A DNA stretch of 64,000 nucleotides from Flavobacterium sp. HSC-32F16 (GCF_024171645.1 NZ_JALKAC010000002.1:1-64000), one strand, 5' to 3'; shown: positions 28,938 through 37,926, counted from the first letter of the stretch. Program-made: numbers and translations. Notes: generated from the sequence alone by a model not told the origin.

Positions 28938-30740
28938 ATGGGTTTAGTTACCGCGAAAGAAGTTGCAAAGGCAATAAATGTTGAAAAGTACGGAGTCCTC
29001 GGTACGTTTTCTGGCTGGATTCTTATGAAGGTTCTTAAGATCTCTACCCTCAATAAAATTTACGATCATAATAAACATTTAGAAGATGTTGCGTTTTTAA
29101 ATGGAATTTTGGATGAGATGGAGATTAAATTCGAAATCCCGGAAGAAGATTTAAAACGTTTGCCAAAAGAAGGTCCGTATATTACCATTTCAAATCATCC
29201 GCTTGGAGGAATTGATGGAATTTTGCTATTGAAATTAATGCTTGAAAGAGAGCCTAATTTCAAAATTATTGCAAATTTCCTATTACACAGAATCGTTCCG
29301 CTAAAAAAATACATCATGCCGGTTAATCCTTTTGAAAATCATAAGGATGCTAAATCGAGCGTAGTTGGCATTAAGGAAACTTTACGTCATTTAAGTGATG
29401 GAAAACCGCTTGGAATTTTTCCTGCCGGTGAAGTTTCGACTTATAAAGACGGAAAATTAGTAGTAGACAAACCTTGGGAAGAAGGCGCTCTGAAATTGAT
29501 TAGAAAAGCCAAAGTTCCGGTTGTTCCTATCTACTTTCACGCTAAAAACAGTAAATTATTCTATTGGCTTTCTAAAATAGATGATACGTTACGTACTGCA
29601 AAACTTCCTTCAGAACTGCTTACGCAAAAAGACCGTGTTATTAAAGTTCGAATAGGTAAACCAATTTCTGTAAGCGAGCAAAACGAAATTCAATCTTTTG
29701 AAGAATATTCAGAATTCTTAAGAAAAAAAACCTATATGCTGGCTAATCCTTTTGAAAAAGATACCAAACTGATTGACACAGCAAGTTTAAAAATACCAAA
29801 AGCACCTAAAAAAATCGTTACGCCGGCTAATGAATCAAAAATGATTGATGAAGTTCAGGCGTTAAGAAACAGCGACTGCAGATTATTGCAGAGTAAAAAT
29901 TATGAAGTGTTTTTTGCACGTGCAAAATCAATTCCGAATATTTTACATGAAATTGGACGTCTTCGTGAAATTACTTTTAGAGAAGTTGGTGAAGGAACAA
30001 ACGAATCTATTGACATTGACGAATACGATCAATATTATCACCATATGTTTTTATGGGATGATGAAACTAAAAAAATAGCAGGTGCTTACCGTATGGGATT
30101 AGGTGCTGAGATTTATCCGAAATACGGCATTGAAGGTTTTTATCTGACTGACTTATTCAGATTCGAACCGGAATTGCACGATATGATGCATAAGTCGATC
30201 GAAATGGGACGTGCTTTTATTATTCGTGAATATCAGCAAAAACCAATGCCTTTGTTCTTGTTATGGAAAGGGATTATACATACAACATTGCGTTATCCTG
30301 AACATAAATACTTATTAGGCGGCGTAAGTATCAGTAATCAATTCTCGGATTTTTCTAAATCGCTGATGATTGAGTTCATGAAATCGAATTACTACGATCC
30401 TTATATTGCACAATATATTCATCCTAAAAAAGCTTATAAAGTAAAACTTAAGGATGCTGACAAGGATTTTATTTTTGACGAAGCTGAATCAGACTTAAAC
30501 AAATTCGACAAGATCATTGATGAATTAGAACCAGGAAATTTACGTTTACCCGTTTTAATTAAAAAGTATATCAAACAAAACGCACGAGTGGTTGCTTTTA
30601 ACGTTGATCCTTTATTTAATAATGCTATAGATGGTTTAATGTACATTAGAATCGCGGATATACCTGAAAGCACAATGAAACCCGTTATTGAAGAGTTTCA
30701 AATAGAATTGGAGCGTAAATTATCTGAAAAAGAAGATTAA
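28938..30740 (+). CDS. olsF: bifunctional acyltransferase (OlsF/GlsF-type amino-acid lipid synthase)
   Basis: 600 residues in two domains. The N-terminal half (about 60-270) is a PlsC/OlsA-like O-acyltransferase: SNHPLGGIDG (His87, Asp93), FPAGEVST and VVPIYF. The C-terminal half (about 300-520) is an OlsB-type GNAT N-acyltransferase: LREITFREVGEGTN, GAYRMGLG, TDLFRFEPEL and EMGRAFI. Fused proteins of this kind (OlsF) make ornithine lipids in Flavobacterium johnsoniae and Serratia: the C-terminal domain N-acylates the amino acid and the N-terminal domain adds the second acyl chain. Whether the head group here is ornithine, glycine or lysine cannot be read. The spacing His-X5-Asp differs from the PlsC His-X4-Asp. 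Confidence 0.8.
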   Translation: MGLVTAKEVAKAINVEKYGVLGTFSGWILMKVLKISTLNKIYDHNKHLEDVAFLNGILDEMEIKFEIPEEDLKRLPKEGPYITISNHPLGGIDGILLLKLMLEREPNFKIIANFLLHRIVPLKKYIMPVNPFENHKDAKSSVVGIKETLRHLSDGKPLGIFPAGEVSTYKDGKLVVDKPWEEGALKLIRKAKVPVVPIYFHAKNSKLFYWLSKIDDTLRTAKLPSELLTQKDRVIKVRIGKPISVSEQNEIQSFEEYSEFLRKKTYMLANPFEKDTKLIDTASLKIPKAPKKIVTPANESKMIDEVQALRNSDCRLLQSKNYEVFFARAKSIPNILHEIGRLREITFREVGEGTNESIDIDEYDQYYHHMFLWDDETKKIAGAYRMGLGAEIYPKYGIEGFYLTDLFRFEPELHDMMHKSIEMGRAFIIREYQQKPMPLFLLWKGIIHTTLRYPEHKYLLGGVSISNQFSDFSKSLMIEFMKSNYYDPYIAQYIHPKKAYKVKLKDADKDFIFDEAESDLNKFDKIIDELEPGNLRLPVLIKKYIKQNARVVAFNVDPLFNNAIDGLMYIRIADIPESTMKPVIEEFQIELERKLSEKED

Positions 30741-30762
30741 CGATAGTTCATAAACAAACAAA

Positions 30763-30796
30763 AAACTCATAAGTCATTTAACTTATGAGTTTTTTG
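30763..30796. terminator. terminator between the OlsF-like and SUFU genes, bidirectional
   Basis: Perfect 10-base stem ACTCATAAGT/ACTTATGAGT with a 6-base loop and A/T flanks, between convergent genes. Confidence 0.8.
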
Positions 30797-30864
30797 TTTC
30801 AATCCACTTTGAAAAATCTATATTCCAAAATTAATCAGGGATATTTTTTATTGTGTACTTTTAT

Positions 30865-31965
30865 TTACACAACTTCTTCCCGCTTTAAATTGAATATCTC
30901 ATCTTCAATATTATCAAGTTTAGCCAGAACACCTTCTGAACCGGACTCTATCATTTCATTTCTTTCTCTAAGCGAAATTGGTACTATCCACAAAAAGTTC
31001 ACATTTGCCCCTCTAAAATCAGCCAGCTTAATTTTGGGCAAAACTTTTAATTTGTTAGTAAGAACCGCATAATTAAATTTTTCGCTAATACCTGTTTGAA
31101 ATTCGACCGTATGACCTTCTGCTAGAAAAGTAACAAAATCCCACGGTATTGCTGTTATTCTGCTTATACAGCTCCCAATACTGTTTATATGTTTATTTTC
31201 TATTTCTGATTGAAGGATAAACCCCATTTCAATTCTATTCTTTTCATTTGGGTTTTCATAATACATTTCAATTTTAGGCTGCGGCCTTAATGATACCGCT
31301 ACAGTCGCAAAAATAGTTTTTTCTTTACTTTCATGCAGATAAAGCCCTTTTGGAGGCCATTCTGAATTGTCAATAGCAAAATATCTATTACTTTCTCCAA
31401 ATGTATCATCATAGTAATTTAAAATTTCCGGCTGTAGAAACTCAAAAGGATTTCTCTCTTCATTCCAGGATGCTAAAAATTCTGCGGCTCTTTTGACACG
31501 ATCATGCATTTCATTATCTTCTGTAAGTTCCCAGGAAAAAGGCGCTGAACCTTTACAATCCCTAGCATATCCATAAAATCCGCCATTACCGCTCCAGCTT
31601 GGGATTACGCTTAAAATTTCGCCATTTTCCAGCAATGCTGCTCCATCGCCTTCTTCCAGCCAAACGATTTCCAAATTACTTTCGTCTAATGTTTTTTGAC
31701 CTTCCGGGAATTTGCAGAACTCTTTGGTTAACATAGGCGGGATGCCTTTTTCCATTAATTTTTCTTCTATATCTATCGGTGCCCCGCTTAAATTTCTAAT
31801 CCAGCAGCTTTTGACACCAAAATCTTCATGATCTCCATATAAATAAAAATAAGCTGTCCTGTTATCCTGTTCAACAATTGCAGTAATAGGACAACTGGGA
31901 CTTCTTAATTCAAGAACAACCCTGGCCTTTTCTATTTTATTACTGTTTCTATTAAATAGCCCCAT
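30865..31965 (-). CDS. suppressor-of-fused (SUFU)-like domain protein
   Basis: 366 residues, no signal peptide or membrane span. The first half carries an N-terminal domain (VVLELRSPSCPITAIVEQDN; PSWSGNGGFYGYARDCKG) often seen before SUFU domains; the second half (about 180-355) fits the SUFU-like fold (GLYLHESKEKTIFATVAVSLRPQP; WIVPISLRERNEMIESG). Bacterial SUFU-family proteins include immunity proteins of polymorphic toxin systems. No toxin gene is next to it, so it may be an orphan immunity protein or a housekeeping relative. Confidence 0.7.
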   Translation of the reverse strand: MGLFNRNSNKIEKARVVLELRSPSCPITAIVEQDNRTAYFYLYGDHEDFGVKSCWIRNLSGAPIDIEEKLMEKGIPPMLTKEFCKFPEGQKTLDESNLEIVWLEEGDGAALLENGEILSVIPSWSGNGGFYGYARDCKGSAPFSWELTEDNEMHDRVKRAAEFLASWNEERNPFEFLQPEILNYYDDTFGESNRYFAIDNSEWPPKGLYLHESKEKTIFATVAVSLRPQPKIEMYYENPNEKNRIEMGFILQSEIENKHINSIGSCISRITAIPWDFVTFLAEGHTVEFQTGISEKFNYAVLTNKLKVLPKIKLADFRGANVNFLWIVPISLRERNEMIESGSEGVLAKLDNIEDEIFNLKREEVV

Positions 31966-32085
31966 AATTTTATTTCTTCAATGAATATTATAATCTAATA
32001 TCGTTCATTTATTCGTTAAATGCTACTAATATTAACAAATTATAAAAACACTACGATTTTCTGCTTTTAACTCTATCTAAAATTC

Positions 32086-32122
32086 AAAAAAAAATCCCAT
32101 TTACAAATAGAATGCAAATGGA
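32086..32122 (-). terminator. terminator of the downstream DUF805 gene
   Basis: Minus-strand stem CCATTT/AAATGG with a 13-base loop followed by a T run (A run 32087-32094 on plus), about 40 bases after the stop. Confidence 0.55.
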
Positions 32123-32160
32123 ATTTATAGTACAACTTTATTTAAAACTGATTTTGGAAT

Positions 32161-32526
32161 TTATTCTTTTCCAATTTCATCTAGTTCTTCCAATTCATTT
32201 TTAGGATCTGCCCCGTATTGATTTGGTCCTTTTTCGCCATCAATACAAGCTAAATATAAACTGTAAAATGGAATAAGCAAAAACCAGCCGCTTTTACCCA
32301 CATCATGCATTCTTCTAACTCCAGCTGCAATCGCAGGAATTAAAACTGCTAAACTGTAAAGGTTGCCAATTAAAGCAAGTTTAGGTGAAATTAATCCTAG
32401 GATAAACCCTAAAACAAAACTAATTAGAACATTCGCCAAAGCAAACAACCAGTATTCTTTTCTTCTTGCTCTTCCGTTAAAGTTTGCGTAGTTTTCAAAA
32501 ACTACTTTTTTATACATTTCTAACAT
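32161..32526 (-). CDS. DUF805 membrane protein (copy 2)
   Basis: 121 residues from ATG 32526. The frame stays open further upstream, but this start aligns exactly with that of its paralogue at 33021-33392 (M-x-E-x-YKKVVFENYANFNGRARRKEYW). DUF805 proteins are small inner-membrane proteins with the conserved NFxGRxxRxEYW motif, three or four spans, and RRMHDVGKSGW between spans; function unknown. An Asp/Glu-rich tail follows PNQYGADPKN. A leader segment nearly identical to that of the paralogue precedes it. Confidence 0.9.
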   Translation of the reverse strand: MLEMYKKVVFENYANFNGRARRKEYWLFALANVLISFVLGFILGLISPKLALIGNLYSLAVLIPAIAAGVRRMHDVGKSGWFLLIPFYSLYLACIDGEKGPNQYGADPKNELEELDEIGKE

Positions 32527-32603
32527 AATTAAAATCTTTAAAAATTTCCCTACTCTTTTTGGATTTTCAGTTACTCCATTACTTTTAATAAAGTGCAAGA
32601 TTA
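32527..32603 (-). promoter_or_regulatory. leader of DUF805 copy 2, candidate structured element
   Basis: A near-consensus -7 box TAATCTTG (32603-32596) is followed by a leader whose stretch GAAAATCCAAAAAGAGTAGG (32568-32549, minus strand) is identical to one before the other DUF805 gene. TGGA upstream can pair with TCCA inside it. DUF805 and DUF805b RNA motifs have been described in Bacteroidetes, and this may be an instance; I have not checked it against their models. Confidence 0.5.
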
Positions 32604-32683
32604 CTTACTTTAAGTATTTCCAAAAGGAACCAGACGTCATTATTATATCAAAAAAAGACATATTTTAGGCCAAATATGTTTGA

Positions 32684-32716
32684 AATAAAAAACTCCCAAT
32701 CTTTCGAATGGGAGCT
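32684..32716 (-). terminator. terminator of the TM2 gene
   Basis: Stem CTCCCA/TGGGAG (32693-32698 and 32709-32714), A run on the plus strand just before it, giving a T run on minus. It separates the TM2 gene from DUF805 copy 2. Confidence 0.65.
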
Positions 32717-32725
32717 TTAATGTTT

Positions 32726-33001
32726 TTACAACCAGCCTTTCTTGCCAACCTGATATGTTTGATAAAAATCTTCATCAGATTTCGTCAGGTAAATGATTCC
32801 TTCTATTAAACCAATTATACCGCCTATTCCACATAAAAGGCCTAAAAGAAGCTGAATAATACCTTCTTTACTGTATCCTAAGTAAAATTTATGAATTCCT
32901 AATGCTCCTAATAATATCGCAAGGATTCCTGCAACCACTTTTTTGTTTTCTGGTTTATACCCAGAAGGCGTATTCCATGATTCTGGTTTTGTAGTTTCCA
33001 T
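32726..33001 (-). CDS. TM2 domain-containing protein
   Basis: 91 residues. A short hydrophilic N-terminus (1-20) is followed by a TM2 domain: KKVVAGILAILLGALGIHKFYLG and a second span IIQLLLGLLCGIGGIIGLIEGIIYL, ending in a polar tail. TM2 proteins are small two-span membrane proteins of unknown role. It starts 20 bp after DUF805 copy 1 on the same strand, so both are probably on one transcript. Confidence 0.92.
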   Translation of the reverse strand: METTKPESWNTPSGYKPENKKVVAGILAILLGALGIHKFYLGYSKEGIIQLLLGLLCGIGGIIGLIEGIIYLTKSDEDFYQTYQVGKKGWL

Positions 33002-33020
33002 ATTTCTTTATAAATAATGA

Positions 33021-33392
33021 TTACAATTCAGCTTTACCAATTTCGTTAACTTCATCAAATTCATTTTTAGGATCTGGACCATATGCATTGGCTCCTCTAT
33101 CTCCTTCAGTACATGCTAAAATCAAGTTATAAATTGGAATAAGGACAAACCATCCGCTTTTACCTACGTCATGCATTCTTCTAATAGCCACAGCTATCGA
33201 AGGAACAAGAACAGCAAGGCTGTAAACGTTTGCAATTAAGCCTAAGCTCGGTGAAATTAATCCAGCTACAAAGCCTAAAACAAAACTTATAATAATATTT
33301 GCTAAGAAAAACATCCAATATTCTTTTCTTCTTGCTCTTCCGTTAAAATTCGCATAGTTTTCAAAAACCACTTTTTTGTACCATTCAATCAT
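33021..33392 (-). CDS. DUF805 membrane protein (copy 1)
   Basis: 123 residues, about 75-80% identical by eye to the copy at 32161-32526: YKKVVFENYANFNGRARRKEYW at the N-terminus, spans at about 25-45, 50-70 and 85-105, RRMHDVGKSGWFVLIPIYN, then an acidic C-terminal tail. The two paralogues flank the TM2 gene and share their upstream leader, pointing to tandem duplication of the gene with its regulatory region. Confidence 0.93.
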   Translation of the reverse strand: MIEWYKKVVFENYANFNGRARRKEYWMFFLANIIISFVLGFVAGLISPSLGLIANVYSLAVLVPSIAVAIRRMHDVGKSGWFVLIPIYNLILACTEGDRGANAYGPDPKNEFDEVNEIGKAEL

Positions 33393-33465
33393 AATTAATA
33401 AAATTAGTTTAGTAATAATGCCTACTCTTTTTGGATTTTCGGCTTCTCCACGAGAATTAAAGAAA
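33393..33465 (-). promoter_or_regulatory. leader of DUF805 copy 1, candidate structured element
   Basis: Minus-strand GAAAATCCAAAAAGAGTAGG at 33440-33421, preceded by GGAGAAGCC; the sister leader has GGAGTAACT at the same place. The frame is open through it in both copies, but the near-perfect nucleotide identity exceeds what the encoded peptide would require. TGGA/TCCA and GCC/GGC pairings are possible in this copy. Confidence 0.5.
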
Positions 33466-33595
33466 AGTTATTTAGACTCATTCTTTTAATATTCGGAAAC
33501 AATATTATTAAAAATTAACAAATAAAACTAATTGGCAGCGAAAAATTTACAGGAAAAGACTCGTTATTTAAAATTAAAAAAATATAAGCCTGATT

Positions 33596-34540
33596 TTAAG
33601 CATATACAGCTATAATTTTGTCAACTATAACCTGCGCTAAACGTTCATGGCTTTCAAAAGTCCAGCCGGCAATGTGCGGTGTTAGCAAAACATTTTTTGA
33701 TTCCAGCAGATATTGAAATGCTTCGGGAGTATTTTTATCCTGAAAAAGAGTTTCAAAAGATAATTTCTCATATTCTAAAACATCTAATCCGGCTCCTAAT
33801 ATCTTTTTATTTTTCATTGCGTCAACTAAATCAGCCGTCACAATATTTTTTCCTCGAGAAGTATTAATAATCCAAAATGGTTTTACAAAACCATTTATAA
33901 AAACTGAATTAACCATTTTATCCGTTTCTGGTGTCCAAGGCAAATGAAGACTTAAAACATCTGTTTTCTTCTGTAATTCCTCAAGCGAAACCTGTTTTGC
34001 ATTTTCGTCTCCAACATTTTCCAGAATATCATAGCATAAAACTTCTGTTTCAAAACCGCGAAGTTTTTTAGCAAAAGCTTTTCCCATATTTCCATAACCA
34101 ATAATTCCAACCGTTTTGCCCTCTAATTCATGACCTCGATTGCTTTCGCGATTCCATTGTCCACTTTTCACTTCGGCGTCTGCCTGATTTAAATTATTAA
34201 AAAGGGAAAGAATTACACCAAGCGAATGTTCTGCAACCGCATTTCGATTTCCTTCGGGCGCTGCAATTAAATGAATTCCTTTTGTTTCGGCATAATCGCA
34301 GTCAATACTTTCTAAACCTGCTCCAACTCTTGCTATGAATTGAAGTTTTGCAGCTTTGTCTAAAAAGGTTTTGTCGATTTTAAATCGGCTTCGAATTACA
34401 ATCCCGTTATAATCCTGAATTTTAGCTTCAATTTCTTCTTTAGAAGATTTAAAATCGGCGTGATTTTCGAAACCTGCCTGTTCAAGCTGATCCCAAAGAA
34501 CCGGATGATTACTGTCGATATGTAAAATTTTTATACTCAT
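33596..34540 (-). CDS. D-isomer-specific 2-hydroxyacid dehydrogenase
   Basis: 314 residues, NAD(P)-dependent. The N-terminal substrate domain is short; the Rossmann domain has GIIGYGNMGKA (GYGNMG 148-153). Catalytic residues: Arg229 in NTSRGKNIV, Glu258 after GAGLDVLEYE, and His289 in LTPHIAGWT. It resembles phosphoglycerate dehydrogenase without the regulatory ACT domain, but is not next to serine genes, so the substrate is open. Confidence 0.9.
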   Translation of the reverse strand: MSIKILHIDSNHPVLWDQLEQAGFENHADFKSSKEEIEAKIQDYNGIVIRSRFKIDKTFLDKAAKLQFIARVGAGLESIDCDYAETKGIHLIAAPEGNRNAVAEHSLGVILSLFNNLNQADAEVKSGQWNRESNRGHELEGKTVGIIGYGNMGKAFAKKLRGFETEVLCYDILENVGDENAKQVSLEELQKKTDVLSLHLPWTPETDKMVNSVFINGFVKPFWIINTSRGKNIVTADLVDAMKNKKILGAGLDVLEYEKLSFETLFQDKNTPEAFQYLLESKNVLLTPHIAGWTFESHERLAQVIVDKIIAVYA

Positions 34541-34738
34541 TTTTTAATTGTGTTTAACTCAAACAAAAATACAGTAATTCTTTAAAAGTTATTTTAAATA
34601 TTACTCTTGATGCTTTGCCTTTTGCTTTGGAATGCGGATTAAAAAAATTAAAAATAGATTTTCGTCATTTTTCTTAGCAAAAAATCTTTGCGTATCCGCG
34701 GCTTAATGTCAACACTTTTTTATTGGTCAGATTTTTTT

Positions 34739-34746
34739 TAACTTTG
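34739..34746 (+). promoter_or_regulatory. -7 box for nhaA
   Basis: TAACTTTG, matching TAnnTTTG, about 50 bases before the predicted start site-to-ATG distance for nhaA at 34802. A -33 element is not clear. Confidence 0.4.
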
Positions 34747-34801
34747 AAAATACGAGTTTCAAGAAAACCCTATCTTTCTAAATTATCACAAACTTTCCAA
34801 A

Positions 34802-35947
34802 ATGAAATTAACCAAGACTTTTAAAGCCTTTTTTGAAAACGAAAAATCAGGAGGATTACTCTTACTATTCGTTACTATAATTTCGTTATGCGCGGCAAAC
34901 TCTTCTTATTCGGCTGAATATATTGGTTTTTGGGAAAAAGATTTGGGCGGACATTCGATCACGCATTGGATCAATGACGGCTTAATGACCATTTTCTTTT
35001 TATTGATTGGTTTAGAACTGGAACGCGAAATTTATCATGGTGAATTATCAAATATAAAGAATGCTTCACTGCCCATTATGGCGGCATTTGGTGGTATGCT
35101 GGTTCCTGCAGCCACATTTCTGGCGTTGAACTATGGAACGACAACTCAAAAAGGAGCCGGAATTCCTATGGCAACTGATATCGCTTTTGCAATTGGAATT
35201 TTATCCCTTTTAGGAAACAAAGTTCCGGCCTCATTAAAAGTTTTTTTAACAGCACTTGCGGTTATTGACGATTTGGGAGCTATAATCGTTATTGCAATAT
35301 TTTATACCACTTCAATTGGGTTTGTAAATCTTGCGATTGCATTAGGAATTTGGATTTTCTTATTCATTTTAAATCGAATGAAAATTTACAATTTGATTCC
35401 GTATTTAATCGGCGGTGTTATAATGTGGTATTTTATGCTTAATTCCGGCGTTCATGCAACAATAACCGGCGTCATACTCGCCTTTGTAATTCCGTTTGGC
35501 GATGGCGGCGAAAAATCTACTTCATACAAACTGCAGCATTTTTTGCATAAACCTGCTGCTTTTTTTATTCTGCCTCTTTTTGCAATTGCTAATACCTGTA
35601 TTGCAATACAACCAAACTGGCATATTGGTTTAAATCATCCCAATGCATTTGGAATTATTTTAGGTCTGGTAATAGGTAAACCTTTAGGAATAGTGCTTTT
35701 TTCTTCAATAGGCATAAGTGCCGGATTATGTGCTTTGCCAAAAAATCTAAGATGGGCACATATTTTAGGCGCCGGAATGTTGGGCGGAATTGGTTTTACA
35801 ATGTCAATTTTCATTACACTTCTTGCTTTTCAGGACCCGGAAATTATTTTGTATTCCAAAATATCTATTCTAATTGCTTCGATACTTTCAGGAGCACTTG
35901 GATATGCTTATTTAAAGTTTATTTTGACGAAGGAAAAAAGTGTTTAA
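34802..35947 (+). CDS. nhaA: Na+/H+ antiporter NhaA
   Basis: 381 residues, about 11-12 membrane spans. It exchanges protons for cytosolic Na+ and helps pH and salt homeostasis. The ion-binding pair Asp156-Asp157 is in LAVIDDLGAI, and Asp126 lies in MATDIAFAIG; the conserved HSITHWINDGLMTIFFLLIGLELERE segment near the N-terminus and the GAGMLGGIGFTMSIF helix near the C-terminus are also present. Confidence 0.97.
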   Translation: MKLTKTFKAFFENEKSGGLLLLFVTIISLCAANSSYSAEYIGFWEKDLGGHSITHWINDGLMTIFFLLIGLELEREIYHGELSNIKNASLPIMAAFGGMLVPAATFLALNYGTTTQKGAGIPMATDIAFAIGILSLLGNKVPASLKVFLTALAVIDDLGAIIVIAIFYTTSIGFVNLAIALGIWIFLFILNRMKIYNLIPYLIGGVIMWYFMLNSGVHATITGVILAFVIPFGDGGEKSTSYKLQHFLHKPAAFFILPLFAIANTCIAIQPNWHIGLNHPNAFGIILGLVIGKPLGIVLFSSIGISAGLCALPKNLRWAHILGAGMLGGIGFTMSIFITLLAFQDPEIILYSKISILIASILSGALGYAYLKFILTKEKSV

Positions 35948-35996
35948 TTTTTTTAGCGAAGATTAAGCAGATTCAATTTTAAATCCAATTAAAAAA

Positions 35997-36530
35997 ATGA
36001 AAAAATCGTACTGTTTATTACTTCTTATTTTATTTTCCTGTACTGATAAAAAGACCGTTCCGGTTTCTGAAACTTCTGAATCTGCCACAACAAAAGGCAC
36101 GGTTACTTTAGAAAAAGCCTTTAATGAAAAATCAATAGAAGGCACTTATGAAACTAAAGCAGAAGAAAATGATTCCGGCGAATGCAGACTTTCTCTGCAA
36201 ATAGCTAAAACAAAAAAAGGATATTCTTATTTATTAAAAACAAAAAGCAGTGAACTGAAAGGCATTGCCACTTTTAAAACCCAAAAATACGGAGAAAAAT
36301 ACTTGATTTTAGAAGGCATAAAATGGGCTGAATACGAAGGTGACATAAGCAATGAAGAAGAAAATGATTCCATTTCAGATTCAAAAGATTTGGAAATTCC
36401 TGTTGGAATCAGCGCCAGTTATGTAAAAGATACCCTTACAATTCAAAATTATGGCAATTCAATGAATTATTACACGAAGCTTTCAGACTGTGACAGGAAA
36501 TATATTCAATTAATAAAGCTCCAAAAATAA
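35997..36530 (+). CDS. hypothetical lipoprotein
   Basis: 177 residues with lipobox ILFSC (Cys15). Thr/Ser/Lys-rich linker (17-45), then a beta-rich region (about 48-170) starting IEGTYETKAEENDSGECRLSLQI. Two cysteines (in SGECRL and LSDCDRKY) may form a disulfide. No family recognised. It starts 49 bp after nhaA and 17 bp before the cytochrome gene, so it may be co-transcribed with the latter. Confidence 0.7.
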   Translation: MKKSYCLLLLILFSCTDKKTVPVSETSESATTKGTVTLEKAFNEKSIEGTYETKAEENDSGECRLSLQIAKTKKGYSYLLKTKSSELKGIATFKTQKYGEKYLILEGIKWAEYEGDISNEEENDSISDSKDLEIPVGISASYVKDTLTIQNYGNSMNYYTKLSDCDRKYIQLIKLQK

Positions 36531-36547
36531 AATTCCAAACTTCGCAA

Positions 36548-36964
36548 ATGAAGAGAATACGTCATATTCTTTTATATTCAATTACTTTTATAATTCTACT
36601 CGTTGGAGTAATCTTTTATGAAATAAAAACATCTGAACCTCAAACAAACTTGTATTGTCAAATTTCCGTTCCCTTTTGCGGGACTAAACCTCTTGAATTA
36701 ACGGACAGCCAATATGAAGGAAAAGAAATTTTCAATTCTAATTGTGCCGCATGCCATAAACTTGACGCCAGAAGCACCGGACCAGCACTTCGTAACATAG
36801 ATTCTATAATTTTCACAAAATGGATGATCGATAAAAACCACAAAATTGACAGCATCAAAATTGAGAACTTGGGAATTGATTACCACCGAACTATGTTTAA
36901 AGAAGTTATAAATAAAAAAAATCTCCCGCTGCTAGTAGATTATTGCTCAAGAACAGATGATTAA
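36548..36964 (+). CDS. membrane-anchored monoheme cytochrome c
   Basis: 138 residues. An N-terminal signal anchor (about 7-25) is followed by a periplasmic cytochrome c domain with the heme-attachment site Cys66-Ala-Ala-Cys69-His70 and Met116 (DYHRTMF) as the likely sixth ligand. GKEIFNSN before and STGPALRNI after the motif are typical of class I cytochromes c. A possible electron carrier to a terminal oxidase or detoxifying enzyme; the partner is not in this window. Confidence 0.88.
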   Translation: MKRIRHILLYSITFIILLVGVIFYEIKTSEPQTNLYCQISVPFCGTKPLELTDSQYEGKEIFNSNCAACHKLDARSTGPALRNIDSIIFTKWMIDKNHKIDSIKIENLGIDYHRTMFKEVINKKNLPLLVDYCSRTDD

Positions 36965-36978
36965 ATTCCAAAAACAAA

Positions 36979-37016
36979 AAATTCCAAATCCCAGCAAGAA
37001 CTGGAATTTGGAATTT
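36979..37016. terminator. long hairpin terminator between the cytochrome and proC
   Basis: 16-base arms AAATTCCAAATCCCAG and CTGGAATTTGGAATTT with one mismatch and a 6-base loop, between convergent genes. Confidence 0.75.
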
Positions 37017-37036
37017 AAAATTGAAAATTATTCTTT

Positions 37037-37813
37037 TTATCCTTTGATTTGTTTCAAAGAAGTCTTGATTCCTTTTATTAAAGACGAACTGAAACCATTG
37101 TGTTCCATTTCATTTAAACCCACAATTGTACAGCCTTGAGGCGTTGTTACACGATCAATTAATTGTTCCGGATGTACTTTTTCCTCTAATAACATTTTTG
37201 CTGCTCCTTTTACCGTTTGTGCAGCAATTGCGAGAGCGGTGTTTGAATCAAACCCAATTTCAATTCCTGCCTGCATAGAGGCACGAATATAACGCAAAGC
37301 ATATGCAGTACCACATGCACCTAAAACTGTCGCTGCATCCATTAATTTTTCATCGATTACCGGCGCAGTCCCTAAATCCTGAAACAAGTCAACAATTGGT
37401 GTGGCATTTTCTTTATATTTTTCCGGGAAAGAAATACAAGTTGCCGATTCTCCAAACTGTGCTGCAATGTTTGGCATAATACGCACAACCGGATATTCAT
37501 TATTTGTTTTTGACTGAAGAATATCCAAAGACAAGCCGCTTACGGCAGAAGCAATGGTTTTATTTTGGATAACTGGCAGAATCTCCGCCAAAACAGTATC
37601 TACCTGATACGGTTTTATGGTTAAGATCACTACATCAGCTTCCTGAATATTATGTTTATTATCGTTAGAAACCGTAATTCCATATTCAGCTAAATATTGA
37701 ATACTTGCGATATTTCTTCTGGTTACGGTTACTTGATTGTTTTTAGAAAATTTTGCAATTCCCAAGGCAATAGAAACTCCAAGGTTTCCTCCCCCTATAA
37801 TGTGTACTTTCAT
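37037..37813 (-). CDS. proC: pyrroline-5-carboxylate reductase
   Basis: 258 residues. Last step of proline synthesis: NAD(P)H-dependent reduction of 1-pyrroline-5-carboxylate. Rossmann motif IIGGGNLG (residues 5-12); VVILTIKPYQV, SAVSGLSLD, VRIMPNIAAQFGES; the C-terminal dimer/substrate helix has GACGTAYALRYI and the DRVTTPQGCTIVGL signature. Slightly shorter than the usual 265-280. Confidence 0.93.
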   Translation of the reverse strand: MKVHIIGGGNLGVSIALGIAKFSKNNQVTVTRRNIASIQYLAEYGITVSNDNKHNIQEADVVILTIKPYQVDTVLAEILPVIQNKTIASAVSGLSLDILQSKTNNEYPVVRIMPNIAAQFGESATCISFPEKYKENATPIVDLFQDLGTAPVIDEKLMDAATVLGACGTAYALRYIRASMQAGIEIGFDSNTALAIAAQTVKGAAKMLLEEKVHPEQLIDRVTTPQGCTIVGLNEMEHNGFSSSLIKGIKTSLKQIKG

Positions 37814-37926
37814 CCTGCTTGGTTTTTATTTATTTTTGGCTGCTGAACAGCAGATTTTTTCGGCGTGTAAATTACGCAGATTTTACAGATTTTAAATCAC
37901 TGTAATCTATTAATTTGTGGAAAAAA

